Assembly (NCBI GenBank): GCA_937991555.1
Contig: CALKHU010000061.1
Span: 1-45,005 of the forward strand
Direction: 5' to 3'
DNA from: an uncultured Caulobacter sp.
Lineage (GTDB): Bacteria; Pseudomonadota; Alphaproteobacteria; Caulobacterales; Caulobacteraceae
Length of the DNA stretch: 45,005 nucleotides
The position numbers and the translations under genes were made by a program. The notes beneath the pieces are model-generated. The model saw only the letters and a program-made list of their open reading frames with translations, did not search any database and was not told the DNA's origin. Below, one piece after another: positions 38,459-45,005 of this stretch. Within the stretch, counting starts at the first letter, position 1. Every line of letters starts with the position of its first letter.

Positions 38459-39631
38459 ATGCCCTCCTCCGACGCCCTCGCCGACCGCGCCATAGAGATC
38501 CTCGGCAAGCTGGTCAGCTTCGACACCACCTCGCGGGGGTCGAACCTGGCGTTGATCGACTGGGTCGAGGGCTATCTGGCCGACCAGGGAATTGCCGCCC
38601 GCCGCATCCCCAACGCCGCCGGCGACAAGGCGAACCTGCTCGCCACCGTCGGGCCGATGGCCGAAGGCGGCGTCATCCTCTCGGGCCACACCGACGTGGT
38701 GCCGGTCGACGGCCAGCCGTGGACCTCCGATCCCTGGGTCCTGACCGAGCGCGACGGCCGGCTCCACGGCCGCGGCTCGGCGGACATGAAGGGCTTCATC
38801 GCCCTCGCCCTCGCCGCCGTGCCCGCGCTGAAGGCCGGCAGGCGCCCCGCCCACCTGGCCTTCTCCTACGACGAGGAGACGGGCTGCTTCGGGGCGCCGG
38901 ACATGATCGCGGTGATCGCGCGCGACCTGCCGCGCCCGGCGCTGGCCATCGTCGGCGAACCCTCGGGCATGCTTCCGGTCAGCGGCCACAAGGGCGCGGC
39001 CTTCTTCCGTGTGGTCGTCACCGGCCGCGAAGCCCACTCCAGCCAGCCGCATCTCGGCGTCTCGGCGACCATGGCCGCGGTCGAGCTGATCGACGCCCTG
39101 ATGGACCTGTCCCGCAGGCTGGAAGCCGAGGCCGATCCCGCCTCGCCGTTCGAACCGAAGGGGTCGACCCTGACCATCGGCCGCATCGACGGCGGCACGG
39201 CGGCCAACATCATCGCCCGCCGCTGCGAGATCGTCTTCGACCTGCGCTGCGCGCCCGGCCGCACCCGCGCCCTGGACGAATTGAAGCCCTTCATCGCCCG
39301 GGTCGCCGACCTCGACGCCCGGCTGAAGGCCCGCGATCCCGACGCCTCGGCGGTGTTCGAGGTGATCGCCGACGTCCCGCCGATGACGCCGGACCTGCAG
39401 AGCCCGGCCGAGGCCTTCGTGCGCGGCCTGACCGGCGACAACGCCGGGATGCGGGTCGTCCCGTTCGCCTCCGAAGGCGGCCAGTTTCAAGGAGCGGGGA
39501 TTCCCACAGTGATCTGCGGCCCCGGCTTCATCGACCAGGCCCACCAGCCGGACGAGTACGTCGCCGTCGACCAGATGAAGCGCGGCGCTGCCTTCATGCT
39601 CAGGCTGGCGGAAGCGCTTTCAACCGTTTGA
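38459..39631 (+). CDS. argE: Acetylornithine deacetylase
   Basis: A 390-residue M20-family zinc amidohydrolase that removes acetyl from N-acetylornithine in arginine synthesis. LSGHTDVVPVDG carries the first metal His and Asp; GRGSADMKGFIA the bridging Asp; FSYDEETGCFGAPDM the catalytic and metal Glu pair; VGEPSGM the next Asp/Glu; PFASEGGQFQGAGIPTVICGPG and DQAHQPDEYV the final His. The lid domain is residues ~180-290. The annotation could also be a related M20 peptidase, but ArgE fits best. It ends overlapping queG by 32 bp, tail to tail. Confidence 0.88.
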   Translation: MPSSDALADRAIEILGKLVSFDTTSRGSNLALIDWVEGYLADQGIAARRIPNAAGDKANLLATVGPMAEGGVILSGHTDVVPVDGQPWTSDPWVLTERDGRLHGRGSADMKGFIALALAAVPALKAGRRPAHLAFSYDEETGCFGAPDMIAVIARDLPRPALAIVGEPSGMLPVSGHKGAAFFRVVVTGREAHSSQPHLGVSATMAAVELIDALMDLSRRLEAEADPASPFEPKGSTLTIGRIDGGTAANIIARRCEIVFDLRCAPGRTRALDELKPFIARVADLDARLKARDPDASAVFEVIADVPPMTPDLQSPAEAFVRGLTGDNAGMRVVPFASEGGQFQGAGIPTVICGPGFIDQAHQPDEYVAVDQMKRGAAFMLRLAEALSTV

Positions 39632-40646
39632 TCGCCCACGCCGCCGCATCCCGCACGACCGCGTCGGGATCGTCCAGCAACCGTTCCGCCGACGGCGACA
39701 GCGCCGGGTCGCCGCTGTTGCCGATGGCGTAGAGCACGTTCCTGACGAACCGGTCGCGGCCGATGCGCTGGACGGCGCTCTTGCGGAACACGAAGCGGAA
39801 ACCGGCTTCGTCGAGCGCGGCCAGCTCATCAAGTCGCGGCGCCCTGAGCGCGGCCCGCGCCTGCAGCCGCGCCTCCCGCGACGCCTGGGCGAACTTGTTC
39901 CACGGGCAGACGGCCAGGCAGTCGTCGCAACCGTAGATGCGGTTGCCCAGGGCCGGCCGCAGGTCCTCCGGGACCGGCCCCTCGTGCTCGATGGTCAGGT
40001 AGGAGATGCAGCGCCGCGCATCGAGCCGGTAGGGCGCGGGGAAGGCGTCCGTCGGGCAGATGTCCAGGCAGGCGCGGCAGGAGCCGCACCGGTCGATCTC
40101 GGCCGCGTCCGGGGGAATGTCCGCCGAGGTCAGCACCGAGCCGAGGAACAGCCACGACCCCAGCTCGCGCGAGACCAGGTTGGTGTGCTTGCCCTGCCAG
40201 CCGAGGCCGGCGCGCTGCGCCAGCGGCTTCTCCATCAGCGGGGCGGTGTCGACGAAGACCTTCACCTCGCCGCCGAACTTCGCCTTCAGCCAGCCGCCGA
40301 GGTTCTTCAGCCGCCCCTTGACCAGCTCGTGATAGTCGTCGCCCCGGGCATAGACCGAGATCGCGCCCCGCGACCGGTCGGCCAGCGCCGTCAGCGGATC
40401 GGCGTCCGGGCCGTAGTTCACGCCCAGCATCACCGCGCTTCGGGCCTCGGGCCACATGCCGGTCGGATGACGGCGCCGCGTGAGCGTCTCCTCCATCCAG
40501 CGCATGTCGCCGTGCAGCCCCTCGGCGACGAACTGCGCCAGCCAGCCGGCGTTGGGCCACGGCTCGGCCGCGGAGGCGAAGCCGACGACGTCGAATCCCA
40601 GCCGCTCGGCCCGCGCCCGGATCGCCGGCCGGGGGTCGGGGATCAT
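39600..40646 (-). CDS. queG: Epoxyqueuosine reductase
   Basis: A 348-residue cobalamin- and Fe-S-dependent enzyme for the last step of queuosine synthesis in tRNA. The DUF1730 domain includes ELGSWLFLGSVLTSADI; two 4Fe-4S sites are CGSCRACLDICPTDAF and CDDCLAVCPWNKF; a HEAT-like region follows (FVRNVLYAIGNSGDPALSPSA). The ATG overlaps the upstream hypothetical stop by 4 nt. Its last codons overlap the 3' end of argE. Confidence 0.93.
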   Translation of the reverse strand: MIPDPRPAIRARAERLGFDVVGFASAAEPWPNAGWLAQFVAEGLHGDMRWMEETLTRRRHPTGMWPEARSAVMLGVNYGPDADPLTALADRSRGAISVYARGDDYHELVKGRLKNLGGWLKAKFGGEVKVFVDTAPLMEKPLAQRAGLGWQGKHTNLVSRELGSWLFLGSVLTSADIPPDAAEIDRCGSCRACLDICPTDAFPAPYRLDARRCISYLTIEHEGPVPEDLRPALGNRIYGCDDCLAVCPWNKFAQASREARLQARAALRAPRLDELAALDEAGFRFVFRKSAVQRIGRDRFVRNVLYAIGNSGDPALSPSAERLLDDPDAVVRDAAAWAIKRLKALPPA

Positions 40647-41659
40647 AGGCCCTGAAGCAGGGCCAGGCGGCGGGTGTTGATCTCCAGGCGGCGCTGCACG
40701 AGCTGCTGCACCGGTGCCATCCTGGCCTGCACCTCGGCCGTGACCAGCACGCCCTTCTCCACAGGTTCCGCCAGCGAAAGGGTCAGGGCGGCGACCTCCG
40801 TCTCGACGGCGGCGCTCTCGTCATAGGTCGCCAGCACCGCGAGCAGCTTGTCCTTGCCGGCGATCGAGCTGCGGCTGAGTTCCGCCCGCAACGCCCGCGC
40901 CGACGTCGCGACCGCGCGCGCCTGCTCGGCGGCCCGCGCCGACTCGGTGCGGATCTCGGCCGCCATCCGGCCGTAGTCCGGCTGCTCGGCCCGGGTGATC
41001 ATCGCCATGTAGTCGAGGTAGACGCCGAGGGCCTTGTTGCTGGCCAGGTTGCTCAGCGCCAGGGCCTTGGCGGGGTTGTTGTCCGGAATGCCGGAGGCGG
41101 AAAGCTCCAGCATCTCGTTCTCGGCCCGGATCAGGAGCGCCGAGCCCCGGAAATACTCGGAACTCAGGATCGGGAGCGCGCTGCGGTCGCCCTCGGCGGC
41201 CTTCCGGGTGGGAACGATGATGCTGTCGCAGAACTCGACGATCCCGGTGACCATTGCGTCGATGCGGGCCGGCATCCGTTCGTAGGTCGACAGGCCGGCC
41301 GGCAGCTGACGCTGGATCTCGGCGCGGGGCAGGGGCGGCACGCGTGATTTCCACGCCTCCAACGCCGCCATGCGCGCCCGCATGTCGGCTTCCCAGGCGC
41401 CGCCCCAGGCCTTGGCCTCCTGTCGCGAGGCCGCCCCGGCCAGGCCGAAGCCGACCGCCTTCTCGATGCCCTGCACCGACAGGCCGACCAGAGCCGAGAT
41501 GTCGGTCAGGACCTGCTGCTGGGCCAGCCCGTAACGGGAGATCGCCGCGAGATCCGCCTGCGGCGAACCGGCGGGCGCCGCCAGCGCCCTGGCCGGCGAC
41601 AGTGCGCCGACCATCGGCGCGAAGGCGACGACGGCCGCGAGAACGATGGTCCGGAACAA
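40643..41659 (-). CDS. Hypothetical exported protein, helical
   Basis: A 338-residue protein I do not recognise. A signal peptide ends near ARALAAP (about residue 28). The rest is predicted almost entirely helical, with many Ala, Glu and Arg (YGRMAAEIRTESARAAEQAR, VAALTLSLAEPVEKGVLVTA) and no Cys pattern or catalytic motif I can identify; long helices suggest a coiled-coil or bundle in the periplasm. The start is TTG with AGGGGGC upstream. It overlaps queG by 4 nt and follows the FzlA-like gene by 9 bp. Confidence 0.72.
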   Translation of the reverse strand: MFRTIVLAAVVAFAPMVGALSPARALAAPAGSPQADLAAISRYGLAQQQVLTDISALVGLSVQGIEKAVGFGLAGAASRQEAKAWGGAWEADMRARMAALEAWKSRVPPLPRAEIQRQLPAGLSTYERMPARIDAMVTGIVEFCDSIIVPTRKAAEGDRSALPILSSEYFRGSALLIRAENEMLELSASGIPDNNPAKALALSNLASNKALGVYLDYMAMITRAEQPDYGRMAAEIRTESARAAEQARAVATSARALRAELSRSSIAGKDKLLAVLATYDESAAVETEVAALTLSLAEPVEKGVLVTAEVQARMAPVQQLVQRRLEINTRRLALLQGL

Positions 41660-41668
41660 GCGAGCCCC

Positions 41669-42355
41669 CTAGAAATCCAGGTCGTGATAGTGCGGCGCCG
41701 GCGCCATCCCCGGCCAGCGGTCGGCTAGCAGGGGGCGGAAGCAGGGCCGCGACTTGATCTTCATGTACCACGTGCGCGCGATCGGCACGTCGTTCCAGGG
41801 CACGTCGCCGAAATAGTCGATGACCGAGATATGCGCCGCCGCCGCCATGTCGGCCAGCGAGATACGGCGCCCGGCCAGCCAGTCCCGCTCGGCCAGCAGG
41901 TGCTCGATGTACTTCATGTGGTGGCGCAGGGCCTCGCGGCCGGCGCGGATGTTGGCCAGGGCGGGCGCCCCCAGGCCGAGCAGCCGCTTCTCCATCTTCT
42001 CGTGCAGCAGGTAGCCGGAGACCTCGGAATCGAACTTCCGGTCGAACCACTGCAGCAGCCGCCGCGCCTCGGCCCGCTCGGCCGGGTCGCGGCCGAGCAG
42101 CGGCGGCTCGGGGTTCTGCTCCTCGAGGTGCTCGAGGATGGCGCGGGTCTCGCAGACGACCACCTGGCCGGCGGCGTTCTTCTCGACCAGCACCGGCGGC
42201 ACGCCGGACGGGTTCAGGGCCAGGAAGTCGTCCGGCTGCTCCCACCAGCGCACCTGGACCTCGGCGAACGGCAGACGCTTCTCGCCCAGCGCCAGCCGGA
42301 CCTGGCGCGAGGCGGGGTCGAGCGGGAAATGGTGAAGGGTGCGGTCTACGCTCAT
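41669..42355 (-). CDS. fzlA: GST-fold protein, probable FtsZ-binding FzlA
   Basis: A 228-residue glutathione-S-transferase-fold protein. The N-terminal domain is HHFPLDPASRQVRLALGEKRLPF and FLALNPSGVPPVLVE; the helical C-terminal domain has HHMKYIEHLLAERDWLAGRR and ISLADMAAAAHISVIDYFGD. The last residues HYHDLDF match the acidic DLDF tail I associate with FzlA, the Caulobacter protein that binds and curves FtsZ filaments and is needed for constriction. A simple GST remains possible. The open frame runs far upstream through the CDF gene; the ATG at 42355 is the family start. Confidence 0.75.
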   Translation of the reverse strand: MSVDRTLHHFPLDPASRQVRLALGEKRLPFAEVQVRWWEQPDDFLALNPSGVPPVLVEKNAAGQVVVCETRAILEHLEEQNPEPPLLGRDPAERAEARRLLQWFDRKFDSEVSGYLLHEKMEKRLLGLGAPALANIRAGREALRHHMKYIEHLLAERDWLAGRRISLADMAAAAHISVIDYFGDVPWNDVPIARTWYMKIKSRPCFRPLLADRWPGMAPAPHYHDLDF

Positions 42356-42401
42356 CGGGGGTCCGGCGATTCGGAAGCTCAGCAGGCACAGATGCGCCTT
42401 A

Positions 42402-42422
42402 AGACCGCGTTTACCGCGGTCT
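42402..42422 (-). terminator. Hairpin between the CDF exporter and fzlA
   Basis: AGACCGCG (42402-42409) and CGCGGTCT (42415-42422) form a perfect 8-bp stem with a 5-nt loop, overlapping the CDF stop codon. On the minus strand TTAAGG follows, not a U run. It may end or attenuate CDF transcription before fzlA. Confidence 0.5.
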
Positions 42423-43350
42423 AATGCGTGGTCTCGGCGAAGGCTCCGCCGTGCGGTTCGGCCTGGCCGCGCGGGTCCGCGTGGATGATGATGTCGGCTG
42501 CGGGAAACGCGGTCAGCACCCGCTTCTCGGCCGCCACCACGGCGTCGTGCGCCGCCACCAGCGACAGCCCCGGGTCGAGGTCGGCATGCATCTGGATGTG
42601 CACATAGGGACCTGACGCGCGGGTGCGCAGCTGGTGCACGCCCTTGATCGCGGCGTCCTCGGTCATCAGGGCCACGATCCGCTCGCGGTCCGCAGGGGCC
42701 AGCTCCTGGTCCAGCAGCTGGGCGGCGGCCTCGCGGAACACGCCGATCGCGCCCCACACCAGCCAGGCGGCCACGACAAGGCCGGCGGCGGCGTCGAGCC
42801 AGTAGAGTCCGAGCAGGCTGGCCCCCGCGATGCCGGCCATGGCCGCCAGGTTCGACGCCAGGTCGGCGACATAGTGGGCCCGGTCGCCCTGGACGGCGAC
42901 GGAGCTCGCCCGCCGCAGGACGCGGGCCTGGACGGTGACCAGGGCGAGCGTAAGCCCGATCGACAGCGCCATCACCGCCAGCGCCCAGCCCCCGGCCTCG
43001 ATCGGCCGGGGGTGGAGCAGCCCGACGACCGCCTCGCGCCCGACCAGGGCCGCGGAGGCGAACACCAGTCCGCCCTGCATCAGGCTGGCGAAGGCCTCGG
43101 CCTTGCCGTGCCCGAAGCGGTGCTCGGCGTCGGGCGGCGTGGCCGCGAAGCGCACCGCGAACAGGGTGATCAGCGACGCCACCAGGTCGAGGCCGGAGTC
43201 GGCCAGCGAAGCCAGGACCGCGACCGACCCGCTGGCCAGCCAGGCGGCGGTCTTGGCGGCCAGCAGGACCAGCGCTGTCGCCACCGACAGCTGGGTGACC
43301 CGCCGCGTCAGGGCGGTGGTTTCGGCGAGGGTCAGGGGCGCGTCGGGCAT
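42421..43350 (-). CDS. Cation diffusion facilitator metal exporter
   Basis: A 309-residue inner-membrane CDF protein exchanging Zn, Fe or Mn for protons. Six helices are expected. The metal site of TM2 is SLADSGLDLVAS and of TM5 is HYVADLASN (His-x3-Asp); HRFGHGKAEAFASLM follows TM2 as usual; the cytoplasmic domain has VHQLRTRASGPYVHIQMHADL. It is the FieF group. Metal specificity is not clear from sequence. It lies between the citrate-synthase-like gene and fzlA. Confidence 0.93.
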   Translation of the reverse strand: MPDAPLTLAETTALTRRVTQLSVATALVLLAAKTAAWLASGSVAVLASLADSGLDLVASLITLFAVRFAATPPDAEHRFGHGKAEAFASLMQGGLVFASAALVGREAVVGLLHPRPIEAGGWALAVMALSIGLTLALVTVQARVLRRASSVAVQGDRAHYVADLASNLAAMAGIAGASLLGLYWLDAAAGLVVAAWLVWGAIGVFREAAAQLLDQELAPADRERIVALMTEDAAIKGVHQLRTRASGPYVHIQMHADLDPGLSLVAAHDAVVAAEKRVLTAFPAADIIIHADPRGQAEPHGGAFAETTH

Positions 43351-43411
43351 GGCGCCAGTCTAGCGCGCCGCCCGGGGACATGCACTTCGTCGCGGCCCCG
43401 CCCTCTCGCGG

Positions 43412-44497
43412 TCATGCCGCCTTGCGCGGCTGCGGGCCGACGTAGACCGACTGCGGCCGGATGATCCGGCCGCCCGCCAGCTGTTCGCGGGCATGGGCCA
43501 GCCACCCCACGACCCGGCCCATGGCGAAGACGCCGGTGAAGGCCGACGGCGGGAAGGCCAGGCCTTCCAGCAGCAGCGCGGTGTAGAACTCGACATTGGT
43601 CTGCAGCGACCGGTCCGGCTTGCGTTCGCGCAGGATGGCCAGGGCCGCGCTCTCGACCGCCTCGGCGAAGGCCAGCCGGCCCGGCGCGGTGTTGCTGCCC
43701 TCGGTCAGCCGCCGCACCGCCGCCTTCAGCGCGTCGGCGCGCGGGTCGCGGACCTTGTAGATGCGATGGCCGAAGCCCATGAGCCGGTCGCCGGAGTCGA
43801 GCGCCGCCTCCAGCCAGGCGCGGGCGTGGCCGGGCGTGCCGATGGCGTCCAGCATCTCGATCACCGGCCCCGGGGCGCCCCCGTGCAGCGGGCCCTTCAG
43901 CGCCGAGATCCCGGCCAGCACCGCCGACGTCAGGCCGGCGCGCGTCGAGGCCACCACACGGGCTGCGAACGTCGAGGCGTTCAGGCCATGATCGCTGACC
44001 GTGACCAGATAGGCGTCGAGCGACCGCGCCTCGAGGTCGGTGGGCGCGCGTCCGCGCAGCATGCGCAGGATATCGGCGCTATGCCCGCTGGTCGCCGAAG
44101 GGGCGACCGGGTCCAGTCCCTGTTGCGCCCGCACGACGGCCGGGATGAACACCGCCGGCGCCGCGATCAGCTTCAGGGCGGTCGCCAGGTCGTGGCCCTC
44201 CGGCAGGCGGGCGGCCAGGGCCCGCATCGCCTCGACCGGATCGAGCTTCAGCAGGTCGGCGTCAAGGTGGCCGACCTCGGCGAACACGGCGACCCGCGCC
44301 GCGCCCAGCAGCGGCCCGATGTCGTCCGGCAGATCGTCGAAAAAGCCGTCGAACAGCAGGTGCGTCACATCCTCGAAGCGCGCCGACCCGGCCAGGTCGT
44401 CCAGCGAGCGGCCGCGGATGACGAGGCGTCCGGCGAGCCCGTCGACCTCCGACAGCACGGTGTGGGCGGCGACGACATTCTCGAGACCATCGGACAT
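43412..44497 (-). CDS. Citrate synthase / methylcitrate synthase family protein
   Basis: A 361-residue type I-like, short citrate synthase family protein. The catalytic and binding motifs are LTVSDHGLNAST-like (VSDHGLNASTFAARV), KGPLHGGAPG, and GFGHRIYKVRDPRADAL; the C-terminal FYTALLLEGLAFPPSAFTGVF is typical. Substrates may be acetyl-CoA or propionyl-CoA; citrate or methylcitrate synthesis cannot be separated by eye. The ATG at 44497 has AAGGAG upstream. It is divergent from a second, HTH-containing paralogue. Confidence 0.88.
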   Translation of the reverse strand: MSDGLENVVAAHTVLSEVDGLAGRLVIRGRSLDDLAGSARFEDVTHLLFDGFFDDLPDDIGPLLGAARVAVFAEVGHLDADLLKLDPVEAMRALAARLPEGHDLATALKLIAAPAVFIPAVVRAQQGLDPVAPSATSGHSADILRMLRGRAPTDLEARSLDAYLVTVSDHGLNASTFAARVVASTRAGLTSAVLAGISALKGPLHGGAPGPVIEMLDAIGTPGHARAWLEAALDSGDRLMGFGHRIYKVRDPRADALKAAVRRLTEGSNTAPGRLAFAEAVESAALAILRERKPDRSLQTNVEFYTALLLEGLAFPPSAFTGVFAMGRVVGWLAHAREQLAGGRIIRPQSVYVGPQPRKAA

Positions 44498-44541
44498 GGC
44501 GAACTCCTTCTTCTCTCGTTCCTTGACGAGACAGATCCGCC

Positions 44542-44582
44542 TTGACTGTGCTATCGTCAATCTTGATCAATATAATCAATAT
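44542..44582. promoter_or_regulatory. AT-rich divergent control region between the two citrate synthase genes
   Basis: An unusually AT-rich stretch. TCAAT occurs three times (44557-44561, 44567-44571, 44576-44580), 10 and 9 bp apart, so on one face of the helix. TTGATCAA (44563-44570) is a perfect palindrome. A perfect -10 box TATAAT (44571-44576) ends 6 bp before the ATG at 44583. The -35 side is weak, which fits an activated promoter. Probably bound by a regulator, possibly the HTH citrate synthase itself. Confidence 0.55.
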
Positions 44583-45005
44583 ATGGCCATGCAGCGCGAG
44601 TGGGTGACGGCGGAAGAGGCGATGGAGGCGCTCGGGGTGCGTCCGCAGACCCTCTACGCCTACGTCAGCCGGGGCCGGATCGAGGCCCGGCCCGACCCCG
44701 ACGACCCCCGCCGCAGCCGCTACCGCCTCGCCGACGTCGGCCAGCTGGCCGAGCGCAAGCGCCGTGGCCGCAAGGCGGCGGAGGTGGCCGCCGCCGCTAT
44801 CGCCTGGGGCGAGCCGGTGCTGACGTCCGCCATCACCACCATCGACCGCGGGCGGCTGTTCTACCGCGGCCGGGACGCCGTCGCCCTGGCCGACCACGCC
44901 TCGCTGGAGGGGGTGGCGCGGCTGCTGCGCGGCGGCCACGGCGCGGCGATCAAGGGCGTGGCGCGCACGCCGCCGCCGGACGCGTCGTCGATCCGCGCCC
45001 GGCTG
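44583..45005 (+). CDS. Citrate synthase family protein with N-terminal DNA-binding domain (3' end outside window)
   Basis: 141 residues visible, no stop before the window edge. Residues ~5-60 resemble a MerR/excisionase-type winged helix: EWVTAEEAMEALGVRPQTLY, AYVSRGRIEARPD, then a basic stretch SRYRLADVGQLAERKRRGRKA. From about residue 75 the sequence matches the start of citrate synthases: VLTSAITTIDRGRLFYRGRD followed by LADHASLEGVARLLRGG. No Shine-Dalgarno sequence precedes the ATG, and a TATAAT box is 6 bp away, so a leaderless transcript is likely. ATG at 44589 is an alternative. It may be a metabolite-sensing regulator or an active enzyme. Confidence 0.8.
   Translation, partial: MAMQREWVTAEEAMEALGVRPQTLYAYVSRGRIEARPDPDDPRRSRYRLADVGQLAERKRRGRKAAEVAAAAIAWGEPVLTSAITTIDRGRLFYRGRDAVALADHASLEGVARLLRGGHGAAIKGVARTPPPDASSIRARL

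Noticed and set aside
41669..43381. A single 570-codon frame covering fzlA and most of the CDF gene
   Set aside because: Only the last 228 codons match a family; the upstream part is an out-of-frame reading of the CDF exporter. Not a fusion.

Overview
The window is a gene-dense, very GC-rich stretch of chromosome from an alphaproteobacterium. It is most likely from Caulobacteraceae (Phenylobacterium or Caulobacter type), judging from gene order and protein family content: addA-trxA-folC-accD-trpA-trpB-trpF, aroA-cmk-rpsA-ihfB, a FYDLN-acid protein beside tRNA-Ala, lptC-lptA-lptB-rpoN-hpf-ptsN, rpmH-rnpA-yidC-engB, and an FzlA-like protein. The species assignment is inference. No phage, insertion sequence, CRISPR array or secretion island is visible. 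Most of the window is core metabolism, so the novelty is in intergenic elements and a few small genes.

Layout. 0-1 kb: the 3' end of addA, then trxA with a terminator. 1.2-11.4 kb, all on the minus strand: aroA, a small membrane gene, cmk, rpsA, ihfB, mscL, trpF, trpB, trpA, accD, folC (shikimate and tryptophan synthesis, translation, fatty-acid and folate synthesis). folC is bracketed by four copies of a small hairpin repeat. 11.5-12.2 kb: a FYDLN-acid protein and tRNA-Ala(GGC). 12.2-15.2 kb: a membrane protein and a lipoprotein / M48 protease / lipoprotein operon with its own terminator. 15.3-16.1 kb: Hsp20 and a DUF1150 protein. 16.1-22.4 kb, minus strand: tRNA-Leu(CAG), a short RNase D, lptC, lptA, lptB, rpoN, exoD, hpf, ptsN. 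A -24/-12 promoter-like site lies beside rpoN.

22.5-29.9 kb is more accessory: an NDUFA9-like reductase, a small cysteine-rich secreted protein behind a perfect CtrA-type box, a flavin monooxygenase, two TetR regulators, an HCCA-isomerase-like protein, an HSL-type esterase and a quinone oxidoreductase. 30-33 kb: rpmH, rnpA, yidC, engB (ribosome, RNase P, membrane insertion, ribosome assembly). 33-38.2 kb: a secreted amidohydrolase, a GNAT/CelD-type acyltransferase, threonine ammonia-lyase, a lipoprotein FKBP and purU. 38.4-45 kb: argE, queG with an unknown exported protein, an FzlA-like protein, a CDF metal exporter, and two divergent citrate-synthase-like genes, one carrying an N-terminal DNA-binding domain and running off the window.

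The most interesting signals are these. (1) Two ungapped 102-bp copies of an intergenic element fold into a three-armed structure with compensatory base changes. (2) A second hairpin-repeat family around folC also shows compensatory changes. (3) A TTAA-N7-TTAAC box lies in front of a secreted protein with a symmetric twin CX10C cysteine pattern. (4) A sigma-54 type promoter lies beside rpoN and points away from it. (5) An AT-rich operator-like region separates the two citrate synthase genes, with a -10 box placed for a leaderless transcript.
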